A stretch of 37,955 bases of DNA from Nitrospinota bacterium (GCA_026706735.1 JAPOYD010000042.1:1-37955), one strand, 5' to 3'; counted from the stretch's first letter, positions 8,489 through 17,715 are shown. Notes: generated by a model from the letters alone, not told the origin. A program made the numbers and translations.

Positions 8489-9905
8489 GCCTTTCCTGGG
8501 CCGGTGCGGCCAGATCGGGCCTTCGGTCGACCCACGGTCTGGCGGCCTCGAATGCGGCGGCGGCGCGGAAGATGTCTTCCTCGTGCAGGATCCTCGAAAC
8601 CATCTGCATGCCCACGGGCAGGCCGTCCCGGGTCCATCCCGCCGGCACTGAAGCGGCCGGCTGGCCCGTCAGGTTGAACGGATAGGTGTAGTAAACCCAG
8701 GATACGATGTTGCGGTCGGGCAGCTCCGGGGGCGCGTTGCAGTTCACGTCGAAAGCCGAGACGGGAAGCGTCGGCGTCAAGAGCAGATCGTAGTCCTCGA
8801 AGAAGAGGCGCATCTTCTCGCGAAAGTCGTAGCGCCGGAAAACCTTGTCGTAATACCCGTCCAGTTCCTGATCGAGGGCGCCGGCGAGCACGTCGGCAAC
8901 CGCCGGGTCAAGCAGGTCCGGCTTGTTGGCGAGCACATCCTTGAGCCGGGTTCCGACACCGGCGTAGAACTCGGCCATCCAAATGGGGAGCGGGTCCTCT
9001 TCCATGACCTGTTCGACCAGGTCCACGGTGCAGCCGAGATCCTCGAACACCCTGACGGCCTCCTCAACGATCCGGACCACCTCGCCGGTCGGCTGCGCGT
9101 AGCCGAGCGTCGGGCTCCAGGCCAGGCGCATGCCCTCGACCGGACGCTCGCAGGCGGCCAAGAAGTCGGGCACGGGCTGCGCGACGCCGAAGGGATCCCG
9201 GCGGTCGTGCCCGGCGACGGCGTTCAGCAGGAGCGCCCCGTCGCGCACGGTGCGGGTGAGCGGGCCGACATGGGCGAGCGTCGGCGTGGCGCTCGCCGGG
9301 AAGACCCCGACGCGCGCGAACTGCGCCTTGATGCCGAAAAGGCCGCTGAGCGAACTCGGGATGCGGACGGACCCGCCGCCGTCGGTTCCGAGCGCGAACG
9401 GTGTGACCCCGGCGGCAACGCTGGTCGCGGCGCCGCAGCTCGATCCGCCCGGCGTCTTGGCTAGATTCCAGGCGTTCGGCGTCACCCCGGTCAGCGGGCT
9501 GTCGCCGACCGCCTTGCAGCCAAACTCGCTGGTCGTCGACTTACCGACGATGCAGCCGCCCTGCCGCCGCACCCGGTCCACCGAGGGCGCGTCGACAGCC
9601 GCGACATTGTCCACCATCGCCCGAGAGCCGAAGGTCAGCTTCAGGCCGTCCACGGCGATCAGGTCCTTCACCGAGATGGGTAGGCCGTGCAGCAGTCCGA
9701 GCTCTTCGCCGGACATGACGGCCTTTTCGGCCTGGCGCGCCGCTTCAAGGGCGAGGTCGGGCGAGGTCTGGACGAAACAGTTGAGCGTCGGCTCCAGCCC
9801 GTCCATGCGCTCCAGGGACGACCCGACGAGTTCGACCGGCGAGATGTCGCCGCGCGCGATCAGGTCCTTCAACTCGATTGCCGTCATGAACGCGAAATCG
9901 CTCAT
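8481..9905 (-). CDS. Amidase signature-family hydrolase
   Basis: This 474-residue amidase-signature enzyme hydrolyses amide bonds through a Ser-cisSer-Lys triad. K80 lies in ISVKDL, the cis-Ser is in TPGGSSCG (Ser155/156), and the nucleophile Ser179 is in TDGGGSVRIP. Family members include GatA, AtzE-like hydrolases, nicotinamidase-like and aryl-acylamidases, so the substrate cannot be named. The ATG at 9905 overlaps the stop of the 58-codon ORF upstream (ATGA), which implies translational coupling. GatA- and AtzE-type amidases often work with a small partner subunit, so this coupling deserves attention. An in-frame start at 9926 would add seven residues with no support. Confidence 0.92.
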   Translation of the reverse strand: MSDFAFMTAIELKDLIARGDISPVELVGSSLERMDGLEPTLNCFVQTSPDLALEAARQAEKAVMSGEELGLLHGLPISVKDLIAVDGLKLTFGSRAMVDNVAAVDAPSVDRVRRQGGCIVGKSTTSEFGCKAVGDSPLTGVTPNAWNLAKTPGGSSCGAATSVAAGVTPFALGTDGGGSVRIPSSLSGLFGIKAQFARVGVFPASATPTLAHVGPLTRTVRDGALLLNAVAGHDRRDPFGVAQPVPDFLAACERPVEGMRLAWSPTLGYAQPTGEVVRIVEEAVRVFEDLGCTVDLVEQVMEEDPLPIWMAEFYAGVGTRLKDVLANKPDLLDPAVADVLAGALDQELDGYYDKVFRRYDFREKMRLFFEDYDLLLTPTLPVSAFDVNCNAPPELPDRNIVSWVYYTYPFNLTGQPAASVPAGWTRDGLPVGMQMVSRILHEEDIFRAAAAFEAARPWVDRRPDLAAPAQERLN

Positions 9906-10078
9906 CGTTCCTGTCCGTCGAGCCACCCGCCAAGCGTCTCGAGCGTCATCGCAAACCGCTCGATTTCACCCACGTCTATCGCGCTGAAGGTCCGGAATAG
10001 ATCCTGTCCGATATCCTTGTGGATCCTGTCGAGCAGCGCCGTAAAATCCGGAGCCACCGTTCCCTGTTGTTCGTTCAT
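9902..10078 (-). CDS. 58-residue protein coupled to the amidase, function unknown
   Basis: This short ORF begins MNEQQGTVAPDFTALL and ends GGWLDGQER. Its ATG follows GGGAGAAA at 4 bases, behind the same promoter/leader that precedes the aminotransferase gene. Its stop TGA overlaps the amidase ATG in ATGA. The first dozen codons resemble those of the aminotransferase (M-E-Q...VAPDF-AL), so this part comes from the duplication, while the rest is an amphipathic, charged helix-rich sequence I do not recognise. By position it could be a small amidase partner comparable to GatC or AtzG, but I see no sequence similarity to either. It could also be a leader peptide that carries ribosomes to the amidase start. 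The good ribosome site and exact coupling argue that it is translated. Confidence 0.6.
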   Translation of the reverse strand: MNEQQGTVAPDFTALLDRIHKDIGQDLFRTFSAIDVGEIERFAMTLETLGGWLDGQER

Positions 10079-10164
10079 CCGTTTTCTCCCGTTGGGTAAG
10101 TCGGCAAAATCCTTGTTCGGAGAATTATATACAATCCTGCCCGAAGGGGGTTGTTAAAAAAGCC
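10079..10164 (-). promoter_or_regulatory. Promoter/leader, copy 2 of a duplicated segment
   Basis: This copy carries the same minus-strand order as at 8074-8157: GTTGTT repeat core, TATAAT at 10129-10124, then GGGAGAAA and an ATG. Base differences are scattered but the -10, its flanks (GATTGTATATAAT) and the ribosome site are kept, suggesting that both copies are functional. Confidence 0.45.
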
Positions 10165-10212
10165 TTTGTCGGGGGGCATCGTTTTTATCCCCTGAAAAGA
10201 GAGGTTTTTGTA

Positions 10213-10241
10213 GTGGACAATCCCTCCTCGGGATTGTCCAC
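10213..10241. repeat. Perfect 12-bp inverted repeat (hairpin)
   Basis: GTGGACAATCCC and its exact complement flank a 5-base loop TCCTC. It is followed by further palindromic GCATATATGCGGCCC-like sequence and by a TAGGGGCGGACCTA element near 10323-10337 that also occurs near 1749. No T-run follows on either strand. It is probably an intergenic repeat that may also stabilise the 3' end of the M20 peptidase transcript. Confidence 0.6.
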
Positions 10242-10333
10242 GCATATATGCGGCCCATGCCGGGCGGCGAAAAAAGGCCGGGTCGCATGTATGCGGCCCC
10301 TACAAACCCATTGCGCTCTCCCTAGGGGCGGAC

Positions 10334-11638
10334 CTATGCGTTCACACCGCACCACTCGAGTATCAGGTGGAGCAGCCCCTCGACCGAGAGCCGCAGCTCG
10401 TCGATGTAGGTGAATTCGTCGGGGATGTGACCCCGCGGGCATTCCCCTCCGAACATGATGGTGGGCGTGCCGCCGTAGAGAACCGGGAAGCGCATGTCCG
10501 TCGTCCCGTTCAGGGCCTGACGCTGGCAGGGACGGCCCGTGACCCGTTCGGCTACGGACAGCGCCGTTTCGACGAAGGGGTGTCCGGGGTCGGTGAGGCA
10601 GGGCTCCGCGCGCCTCTCCGTCCATTCCAGACGGGGCGGATGCTCGCGAAGCCAGGCGTCGGCCGCAGCAGCCCGGGCGACGTGGTCTTCCACCAGTTCT
10701 TTCACCTCCTCGAGACTCTCTCGCGGGGCCACCCCCGCCACGCCCTCCAGAACGCATTCAGCCGGGAGCTGGCCGATGGATACGCCCGCGTGGATCACGG
10801 TCACCACGAGGTTCACCGTGCGGGGTTCGAGTCCGCTTATCTCGAAGCGTTTTTCTACCAGCGGTTCGCGAACCGCCTCCGCTCTCTGCGCGTCCAGTTC
10901 CCTGAGCGCGGCGTGGATGTACTCCGCCTTCTCGATGGCGTTCACGAAAAGGTGCGCCGAACCCTTGTGCCCGGCCTGGCCCGGCACGGTGATCCTGAAA
11001 CTCACGTCGCCGCCCGAGCCGATGTCCACGCCGCCGAGTCCGCCCGGCTTCATGTGCGTGTAAACGGCGCCGTCCGCTTTGAGGCCGCGAAGAACGCACG
11101 CCAGCATGCCCCCTCCGCCACCTTCTTCCTCCTCGACGGTGGAGAGGAGCGTCAGATCCCCCTTCAAGCGCACCCCGGCGTCCTTGAGCGCCCGGGCGCA
11201 CGCGATCATGACGGCCAGCCCCGACTTGGCGTCCCCCGATCCCCGCCCGTAGAGGCGGCCCTCTTCGACCTCGCCGCCGAAGGGATCGCGGGTCCAGGCG
11301 CTTCGCGGGCCGGGCGGCACCGTGTCGGCATGGCAAAACAGGAGGAGCGACCTGCCGCCGCCCGCGCCTCGCAAGCGGCCGAACACGTTCGGCCGGCCCC
11401 CATAACCGTTCTCCAGCGAAGAGCGGGGCGCCGAATACGCCGGGTGCTCTCTTAATTCTTCCAGGTTCGCCTCGAACGCTTCCACCTCGAGACCGGCACC
11501 GGCGAATCGTTCCCGCACCAGGGCCTGGACGGCTCCTTCCTCTCCCGTGGGGCTGGGAATCCGGACGAGTTCCTGGAGCAGGGCGGCCACGTCCGTTCGC
11601 CCGGCCTGTGAAACCACCTGTTCGAGCGCGTCGTTCAT
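10334..11638 (-). CDS. M20 family metallopeptidase (ArgE/DapE/CPG2-like)
   Basis: This 434-residue zinc hydrolase has the M20 metal-site motifs in order: H103 and D105 in LLLFCHADTVPPG, D136 in GRGSGDAKSG, the catalytic and metal Glu pair in STVEEEEGG (about 169-172), and the C-terminal metal-His region PRGHIPDEFTYID. The dimerisation insert lies between roughly residues 205 and 320. Relatives deacylate N-acyl amino acids or cut C-terminal residues from small peptides. The ATG follows GGAGGA at 6 bases. It is transcribed alone towards the amidase locus and lies next to a peptide-transport operon in the same direction. The lack of a signal peptide places it in the cytoplasm. Confidence 0.9.
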   Translation of the reverse strand: MNDALEQVVSQAGRTDVAALLQELVRIPSPTGEEGAVQALVRERFAGAGLEVEAFEANLEELREHPAYSAPRSSLENGYGGRPNVFGRLRGAGGGRSLLLFCHADTVPPGPRSAWTRDPFGGEVEEGRLYGRGSGDAKSGLAVMIACARALKDAGVRLKGDLTLLSTVEEEEGGGGGMLACVLRGLKADGAVYTHMKPGGLGGVDIGSGGDVSFRITVPGQAGHKGSAHLFVNAIEKAEYIHAALRELDAQRAEAVREPLVEKRFEISGLEPRTVNLVVTVIHAGVSIGQLPAECVLEGVAGVAPRESLEEVKELVEDHVARAAAADAWLREHPPRLEWTERRAEPCLTDPGHPFVETALSVAERVTGRPCQRQALNGTTDMRFPVLYGGTPTIMFGGECPRGHIPDEFTYIDELRLSVEGLLHLILEWCGVNA

Positions 11639-12114
11639 GAAAAATCCTCCGCCTTTTTGCGTCTGCGGGTTGAATTCATCATTCCCTCTCCAAAACCACT
11701 GCCTTTTGCTTGGGTTTTCTCACACCTCCCTTGAGATTTTTTCACCCCAAGGAGAATCTCCAAATCACTCCCCCCTTGAGGGGGAGTCGATGAAGCCGAG
11801 CGATTTGTGCGAAGGCTGAATCGGTGGGGGGTGAATCGCGTTTTATTGCACATTCCGAATAATACCCCCCACCAACTCGCTTGCGGGCTGCGCCCTTACC
11901 TCGTTGACTCCCCCTCAAGGGGGGAGTGATTCTGATATGCTCCTCGGTGGACAACAACCCCTCAAGGGTAATGATAGACATCCTTCCCTGGTCGGGTTTG
12001 ATCACCGTCATTCCGGCAATCATTCTCGCCCGATGAGGAAGAGAATACCGGAATCCAGAACCCGGGTTCCCGATACCGAGTCAAATATATCATTCCTGAA
12101 GAAAGGCCCGGCGG
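11639..12114. other. Gene-free gap carrying a large inverted repeat
   Basis: No gene is visible in these 476 bases. They contain the 11765-11929 inverted repeat, a reverse copy of the GTTGTT repeat (ACAACAACCCCTCAAGG, near 11951-11967), and an unremarkable stretch before the stop of the last transporter gene. Confidence 0.5.
11765..11929. repeat. 165-bp inverted-repeat element
   Basis: The two ends match exactly as inverted copies over 24 bases, beginning TCACTCCCCCCTTGAG and each itself palindromic. The inner arms stay partly complementary down to a GGTGGGGGGT/ACCCCCCACC pair that brackets a 30-base AT-richer centre. The element has no ORF and no clear target duplication. It looks like a REP/MITE-like intergenic repeat. 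Confidence 0.65.
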
Positions 12115-13146
12115 CTAGGTGGACGAACCGGCTGCGGCTTCGACGCCGACGTCGCCTGCGAAATGGCAGGCCACCGTATGGCCGGGGCGAAGCTCCCGCA
12201 GCGACGGCTTCTCTTCCACGCAGCGCTTCTCGCTGTAGGGACAACGGGTATGGAAGCGGCACCCGGCCGGCGGGTCGAGGGCGGAGGGAACCTCTCCTTT
12301 TAGAATAATTCGCCGCCGCTCCCTGGCCTTCACCGGGTCCGCCACCGGCGTGGCCGAGAGCAGCGCCTGCGTGTAGGGGTGCAGGGGTGTGGTGAAGAGC
12401 GACTCCACCGCCGCAAGCTCCACGATCTCGCCAAGGTACATGACCCCCACCCTGTCGCAGACCGAGCGCACGACCCCCAGGTCGTGCGTGATGAAGAGAT
12501 AAGACAGATCGTGCTGCGCCTGAAGCGTTTTCAGGAGGTTCAGGATCTGGGCGCGGATGGAGATGTCGAGCGAGGAGACGGGTTCATCCGCAATCACAAG
12601 CCGGGGCTTCAGCGTGAGCGCCCGCGCGATGCCGATTCGCTGGCGCTGGCCGCCGCTGAGCTGGTGGGGGTAGCGGTCCATGAAGATTTCGCCCGGCTCC
12701 ATGCCCACCTGGTTCAGGAGATCGACGACGGTCTCGTCGATCTCCCCCTTATCCGCCGCGTCATGATTGAGGAGGGGCTGGCGAAGGATGGCCCGCACGG
12801 TGCGGCGGGGATTCAGGGATTCGAAGGGGTCCTGAAAGATCATCTGCACGTCGCGGTTGTACTGCTTGAGAGCGGGTCCGCTCAATTCCGCGACCTCCTG
12901 TTCGTCGAAGAGGATGCTTCCCTCGTCGGGCTTCTCCAGTTTCGCCAGCAGGCGGGCCGTCGTCGTTTTCCCGCAGCCGCTCTCACCCACCAGGGCGAAC
13001 GATTCGCCGGCGCTGAGCGAGAAGCTGATGTCGTCCACGGCGTGCACGTGGCGAGGGGGCCGGAGCCATCCCCCTTCGACCGGGAAGTGCTTCGTCAGTC
13101 TCTGCACCTGCAGGAGTGAATGATTCATTTTGGCGAGATCACTCAT
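12115..13146 (-). CDS. Oligopeptide/dipeptide ABC transporter ATP-binding protein (DppF/OppF-type)
   Basis: This 343-residue ATPase has Walker A GESGCGKT (54-61), Q-loop FQDPFESLNP, signature LSGGQRQ (163-169) and Walker B LVIADEP (183-189). It also has the C-terminal oligopeptide-transporter domain with the Cys cluster CRFHTRCPYSEKRC that binds an iron-sulfur cluster in relatives. The ATG at 13146 overlaps the end of the DppD-type gene by 8 bases. A second ATG at 13128 is equally possible, and neither has a strong ribosome site, which fits translational coupling. It is the last gene of the transport operon. Confidence 0.92.
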   Translation of the reverse strand: MSDLAKMNHSLLQVQRLTKHFPVEGGWLRPPRHVHAVDDISFSLSAGESFALVGESGCGKTTTARLLAKLEKPDEGSILFDEQEVAELSGPALKQYNRDVQMIFQDPFESLNPRRTVRAILRQPLLNHDAADKGEIDETVVDLLNQVGMEPGEIFMDRYPHQLSGGQRQRIGIARALTLKPRLVIADEPVSSLDISIRAQILNLLKTLQAQHDLSYLFITHDLGVVRSVCDRVGVMYLGEIVELAAVESLFTTPLHPYTQALLSATPVADPVKARERRRIILKGEVPSALDPPAGCRFHTRCPYSEKRCVEEKPSLRELRPGHTVACHFAGDVGVEAAAGSST

Positions 13147-14122
13147 AAAGCCAGCAAGCCACCATCCGTCCCTCTCCCAAATCGAGAGATGGCGGCGACT
13201 CCTCGCGGCAGATGTCTTTGACGTGAGGGCAACGCGGATGGAAGCGGCAGCCCGAAGGCATGTCCGTCGGGTTCGGCACCTGCCCCTCGATGGTCTCGAA
13301 TACCTCGACCCGCTTGTCGGGGCTGAGCGTCGAGCGCAGGAGGCCCTCCGTATAGGGATGCTTTGGTTCGGCGAACAGGGTGAAAGTGTCGGCGTGCTCC
13401 ACAATCTGCCCCGCGTACATGATGTAGATCCGGTCGCAATGCTCCGCCACCAGGCCGATATCGTGGGTGATCAGGAACAGGGCGTTCTGGAGTTCCTCGC
13501 GGAGGTGGGCGAGCAGGTCCATGATTTGCGCCTGAATGGTCACGTCCAGCGCCGTAGTGGGCTCGTCGGCGATGAGCAGTGAGGGGCGGCACGAAATGGC
13601 CATGGCGATGAGCACCCGCTGGCGCATGCCGCCGCTCAACTGATGGGGGTAGCTGTCGTACACCCTCCGGGGGGATGGGATGCCGACGCGCTCGAACGCA
13701 TCGAGCACCTGTGAGCGGGCCTCCCCCTTCGAGACGTCCTGGTGTTCCAGCACCACTTCCGCCACCTGGGCGCCCGCCCGCATGACGGGGTTCAGGTACG
13801 TCATGGGGTCCTGAAAGACCATGGCGACCTCCGTCCCGCGGAGGTCGCACATGCTCGCGGTATCCAGCTTCAGGAGATCCACGTCGTTCAGCAGTATTTC
13901 GCCCGAGAGAATGCGGGCCACGACCGGCTGGAGCCGGATGATGGTGAGGGCCGTCATGGATTTCCCCGAGCCCGACTCACCGACAAGCGCCACCGCCTCC
14001 TTGCGGTTCACTTCCAGCGAGACGCCGTCAACGGCTTTCACCACGCCGGAAGGGACGTCGAGGTAGGTCCTCAGATCGGAGACCCGCAGGAGGCCGTTTG
14101 TATTTTCAGGGGTCGCGTTCAT
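13139..14122 (-). CDS. Oligopeptide/dipeptide ABC transporter ATP-binding protein (DppD/OppD-type)
   Basis: This 327-residue ATPase has Walker A GESGSGKS (48-55), Q-loop [10 protein letters not shown], signature LSGGMRQ (162-168), Walker B LLIADEP (182-188), H-loop THD and the C-terminal Cys motif [14 protein letters not shown]. Start and length agree with DppD/OppD. The ATG at 14122 overlaps the permease stop in ATGA, so a longer upstream reading is rejected. It should pair with the following DppF-type ATPase as the heterodimeric motor of the importer. Confidence 0.93.
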   Translation of the reverse strand: MNATPENTNGLLRVSDLRTYLDVPSGVVKAVDGVSLEVNRKEAVALVGESGSGKSMTALTIIRLQPVVARILSGEILLNDVDLLKLDTASMCDLRGTEVAMVFQDPMTYLNPVMRAGAQVAEVVLEHQDVSKGEARSQVLDAFERVGIPSPRRVYDSYPHQLSGGMRQRVLIAMAISCRPSLLIADEPTTALDVTIQAQIMDLLAHLREELQNALFLITHDIGLVAEHCDRIYIMYAGQIVEHADTFTLFAEPKHPYTEGLLRSTLSPDKRVEVFETIEGQVPNPTDMPSGCRFHPRCPHVKDICREESPPSLDLGEGRMVACWLYE

Positions 14123-15018
14123 AGTCCGGTCCGGTGGATCTCGGAAGAGCGGGGGTTGAGCACGTCGTTCAGGCCGTCTCCCAGCAGATTGAGCGTCAAG
14201 ACAGAAAGAAAGATGCCCAAACCGGGGTACACGGCCATCCACCAAGCCTGGCGCAGAAAGGGCTGGGCTTCGTACAGCATCCGCCCCCAGGTCACCAGGC
14301 TGGGGTCTCCGAGGCCCAGATAGCTTAAACCCGCTTCGAGCAGCATCGCCTGCGCGGTCAGAAGGGAGGCGTTCACGACCACGACCCCGATGGCGTTCGG
14401 CAGAATCTCGCGGAAGATGATGGTCGAGCGCTTCGTGCCGATCACGTGCGCGGCGTCCACGAATTGCCGCGTGCGCAGGGTCAGGAATTCCGAGCGGACG
14501 ATACGGGCCGTCACCGGCCAGGTCAGAATGGAGATGGCGAAGATGATGTTCCAGATGCTCGCCCCGAAGAAGGCCACGATGATCAGGGCGAGGAAGAAGC
14601 GCGGGATCACCATGAAAGTCTCGGTGAAGCGCATCAGAATATCGTCCACCCACCCGCCCAGGTAGCCGGAGATCGTGCCCACGAGCAGGCCCAGGACCGT
14701 CGTGGCGAAGGCCGCCGAAAAACCGACGAATATCGAGACCCGCCCGCCCCACAGGAGGCGGCTGAAGACGTCGCGGCCGAGATTGTCGGCGCCCATGATA
14801 TTTCGGAAGCTGTGCCCGCCCAGCCTTGAGCCCGAACCCAGGGCGTAAGGGTCATAGGGAGCCAGCAAGGGCGCGAACAATACCAGCAGGATCAGCACCA
14901 AAAGCAAGGACCCTGCGATGGGCACCGCGCGGTTCTGGCTGAACGCTCCCCAGATGGCCCGCCACTGCGGCCCTCTGTTCGAGCTTTGATGATCAACTGG
15001 CTCTGCCGATGTCGTCAC
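14119..15018 (-). CDS. Dipeptide ABC transporter permease (DppC-type)
   Basis: This 299-residue membrane protein has an N-terminal helix (about 33-55), the conserved periplasmic segment FGADNLGRDV-like (here MGADNLGRDVFSRLLWGGR, about 75-93), then five further helices. The EAA loop is carried by DAAHVIGTKRSTIIFREILPN. It forms the transmembrane pair with the DppB-type permease 12 bases upstream and is coupled by ATGA to the DppD-type ATPase downstream. Confidence 0.93.
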   Translation of the reverse strand: MTTSAEPVDHQSSNRGPQWRAIWGAFSQNRAVPIAGSLLLVLILLVLFAPLLAPYDPYALGSGSRLGGHSFRNIMGADNLGRDVFSRLLWGGRVSIFVGFSAAFATTVLGLLVGTISGYLGGWVDDILMRFTETFMVIPRFFLALIIVAFFGASIWNIIFAISILTWPVTARIVRSEFLTLRTRQFVDAAHVIGTKRSTIIFREILPNAIGVVVVNASLLTAQAMLLEAGLSYLGLGDPSLVTWGRMLYEAQPFLRQAWWMAVYPGLGIFLSVLTLNLLGDGLNDVLNPRSSEIHRTGL

Positions 15019-15030
15019 GATCTTAAGTTC

Positions 15031-16014
15031 CTAGTTATAAGCCACGCGCGGATCTATCATGGCGTAGAGAATGTCCGTGATAAGGTTCGCGAGCACGATC
15101 ATCATCGAGACGACGAGGAATATCCCCAGAATCATCGGGTAGTCCCGCGCGGTGATGGACTCGAAGATCAGTCGGCCCATGCCCGGCCACCCGAACACGG
15201 TCTCGGTGAACACCGAACCCGCCATGACGTAGGCGAAATTGATGCCGATCACGGTGACCACCGGGAGCAGCGCGTTGCGCAGGGCGTGCCGGTAGAGCAC
15301 GCGGCGTTCGTTCAATCCCTTTGATTTCGCGGTGAGGATGAAGTCCTGCGCGAGCGTTTCCTGCATCTTGCCCCGCGTGATCCGGAACACGAGGGTCATG
15401 TGATAGGTGGCGTAGGTAATCGCGGGAAGGAGCAGGTGCTTCAGGACGTCGAGTACCGCGGGCCAGCCGGGCTCCACCCCGCGCATCGAATACATGCCCT
15501 GGCTGGGCAGCCAGTCCAGATAGAGAGCGAAAAAGAGTATGAGGAGCTGACCCAGCCAGAAGATGGGCATCGAATAGCCGGCGAGCGAAGCCAGGGTCGC
15601 CAGGTGGTCGCCCACAGAATAGGAATAGCGCGACGCGATGACGCCGAGAACCACCCCCATGAGGCTTGCGATGGAGAAGGCCGTCGCCATCAGGAGCATA
15701 GTGGCCGGCAGCCGATCCAGGATGACGCCGAGGACGGGGGAGTTATGCCAGGTGGAATAGCCCAAATCCAGGTGAAGCAGCTTCCAGAGATAAATTCCCA
15801 TCTGGACGTAAAGGGGCTTGTCCAGGCCGAACTCCTTGCGCAGTTCCGCGTAGGCCTCCGGCGTGGCCTCGGTGACGCTGGCCAGGTAAATGGCCGGATC
15901 GCCTGGAGCGAGATGGATGATGGTGAAGTTGATGATGACGACCCAGAAGATGAGAGGGACGGCCTGAAGGATACGCCTTACGCTGTAACGCAGAAGCGGA
16001 TAATCGCCTGCCAT
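15031..16014 (-). CDS. Dipeptide ABC transporter permease (DppB-type)
   Basis: This 327-residue permease begins with RYSVRRILQAVPLIF and the periplasmic motif HLAPGDPA, both typical of DppB/OppB. It has six predicted membrane helices and ends with the EAA-type loop (TAKSKGLNERRVLYRHALRNAL) and the family ending DPRVAYN. The ATG has GAGGGG 6 bases upstream. It follows the binding-protein gene after 84 bases. Confidence 0.93.
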   Translation of the reverse strand: MAGDYPLLRYSVRRILQAVPLIFWVVIINFTIIHLAPGDPAIYLASVTEATPEAYAELRKEFGLDKPLYVQMGIYLWKLLHLDLGYSTWHNSPVLGVILDRLPATMLLMATAFSIASLMGVVLGVIASRYSYSVGDHLATLASLAGYSMPIFWLGQLLILFFALYLDWLPSQGMYSMRGVEPGWPAVLDVLKHLLLPAITYATYHMTLVFRITRGKMQETLAQDFILTAKSKGLNERRVLYRHALRNALLPVVTVIGINFAYVMAGSVFTETVFGWPGMGRLIFESITARDYPMILGIFLVVSMMIVLANLITDILYAMIDPRVAYN

Positions 16015-16098
16015 GGATCGCCCCTCGGTGAGACGTCGGGAAACCTGCGGGGCCCCGCCCGGAGACGGGGCCCCTGAAACACGATTCGAGTACCAGGA

Positions 16099-17715
16099 CT
16101 ACTTCTGGTAAGCGTCCTCCCGGGTGCAATACGCGCAGTAGGGACGCGTGACCACATCCGCCCATTTCGCCGAATGCGTGTGGACGAAGGGCGTCTCGAA
16201 CAGCGGGATCACGGGCACGTCGGCCGCGACCATATCGACGATCTGACGCCACGCGGCGCCCCGCTTCTTCACGTCCACTATCTGCCATTCGGCGTCGAGG
16301 AGACGCTGGACGCCGACGTTGATGTAGGACGGCGCGTTGTTGAAGTTCGCCGAGCCGATGTTGTTCCTGTCGTAGACCCGCGTCACGCTGATCTTGGGGT
16401 CGGGCCCGGTGGTGAAGAACTGCATCATGATGTCGAAATCATGATTGATGTAGACCTTCTTCAGCGTCGCCGCCCGGTCGAAGGACTCGATCTTGATGTC
16501 GATGCCGACTTTCTTGAGCTGCTGCTTGATCACCTCGGCCGCCAATCCCTCGAAGCCGCGGCCCTTGGCCCAGGTCACCGTGAGGCTGAAGCGCTTGCCT
16601 CCCTTCATCGGGTAGCCCGCCTCGTCGAGCAGCCTGTTCGCCATCTTCAGGTCCTGCTTGTACTGGGCGAAGCTGCCCTTGTGCGCCCAACTCATGGCCG
16701 AGTGCATGATGCCGTCCGCCACTTTCGCGGTGCCCCCGGTAGCCAGCTGGCTGATCTGGTTCTTGTCCAGCGCATACGCGATCGCCTGGCGAACCTTCAC
16801 GTTGCCGGTGATGGGCCGCCGCATGTTCAGGAGCATGAACTCGACCTGCCCCGTCGCCTCTCCCCCCTTGTCGAGGACGACGAGTTTCGGGTTCTTCTTT
16901 AGGCGGGCGGCCTGATCCCAGGGGATGAGGGCCGCGCGGAGATAGTCGATCTCGCCTTTTTCGAGCGCGATGAGGCGCGTGTTGGCGTCCGAGACGAACC
17001 GGATGACCAGCTCATCCGCGTAGGGCTTGGGCGCGTTCCAGTAATTCGGGTTCCGCACGAGCCTGACGTGGCTTCCCTTCTTGTATTCCTTGAGCATGAA
17101 GGGCCCGGTGCCGACGGGTTTCTTGCTATACGGAGAGTTCAGGAACGCCTTGCGGCTGCCCACGTGATCCTTCCACAGATGCTTGGGGTAGATGGCGGGT
17201 CCGCCGAAGATCACCCCCATAACCGTGAGCAGGGGGGCGAAAGGCTTCTTGAGGCGGACGACGATGGTGTACTTGTCCGGCGCTTCCACCTTCTCCGCCA
17301 CCGGCTTCCAGAACACGCGCGAGCGCGGGTTGTACGGCAGGCACTTCTCCAGCGAGAACTTCACGTCCTCGCTCGTCATCTCCTTGCCGTCATGGAACTT
17401 CACGCCCTTGCGGAGGTGGAAGACGAGCGTCTTCCCGTTGTCCTTGACCTCCCAGGATTTCGCCAGCTCCGGCTTCGGGTTGAGAGCGAAATCGAGGGTG
17501 ATCAGCTTGTTGTAGATGTTCACAGCCGGCACCTGGACCGTCGTGCCCGGTTTGACGATCAGGTTGAAGTGCCCCGGATCGGCTTCCAGGCCGACGACCA
17601 GCGTGCCGCCCCGCTTCTGGGCCCATGCGGACCCCGGAGCCTGGCCGAATACAAGCACCGCCGCGAGGAGTAAGAAAATAGCGGCGCTTCCGAATCGGAT
17701 TTTCCGTCGTTCCAT
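16099..17715 (-). CDS. Extracellular solute-binding protein family 5 (peptide-type)
   Basis: This 538-residue protein has a signal peptide (MERRKIRF, hydrophobic core, then PGSAWAQ, cleavage near 32) and the SBP_bac_5 fold. Landmarks are RGGTLVVGLEADPGHFN at the mature N-terminus, LAKSWEV...LRKGVKFHDG and GTGPFMLKEYKKG. Such proteins bind di- or oligopeptides, nickel chelates, opines or other amide-type ligands. The ligand is not predictable. The ATG follows GGAGGG at 7 bases. Its 171-base upstream gap holds inverted repeats but no clear promoter, so it may be read from the selenoprotein promoter as well as from its own. Confidence 0.93.
   Translation of the reverse strand: MERRKIRFGSAAIFLLLAAVLVFGQAPGSAWAQKRGGTLVVGLEADPGHFNLIVKPGTTVQVPAVNIYNKLITLDFALNPKPELAKSWEVKDNGKTLVFHLRKGVKFHDGKEMTSEDVKFSLEKCLPYNPRSRVFWKPVAEKVEAPDKYTIVVRLKKPFAPLLTVMGVIFGGPAIYPKHLWKDHVGSRKAFLNSPYSKKPVGTGPFMLKEYKKGSHVRLVRNPNYWNAPKPYADELVIRFVSDANTRLIALEKGEIDYLRAALIPWDQAARLKKNPKLVVLDKGGEATGQVEFMLLNMRRPITGNVKVRQAIAYALDKNQISQLATGGTAKVADGIMHSAMSWAHKGSFAQYKQDLKMANRLLDEAGYPMKGGKRFSLTVTWAKGRGFEGLAAEVIKQQLKKVGIDIKIESFDRAATLKKVYINHDFDIMMQFFTTGPDPKISVTRVYDRNNIGSANFNNAPSYINVGVQRLLDAEWQIVDVKKRGAAWRQIVDMVAADVPVIPLFETPFVHTHSAKWADVVTRPYCAYCTREDAYQK

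Noticed and set aside
10213-10241. Rho-independent terminator of the M20 peptidase gene
   Set aside because: The stem is perfect but no T-run follows on either strand.
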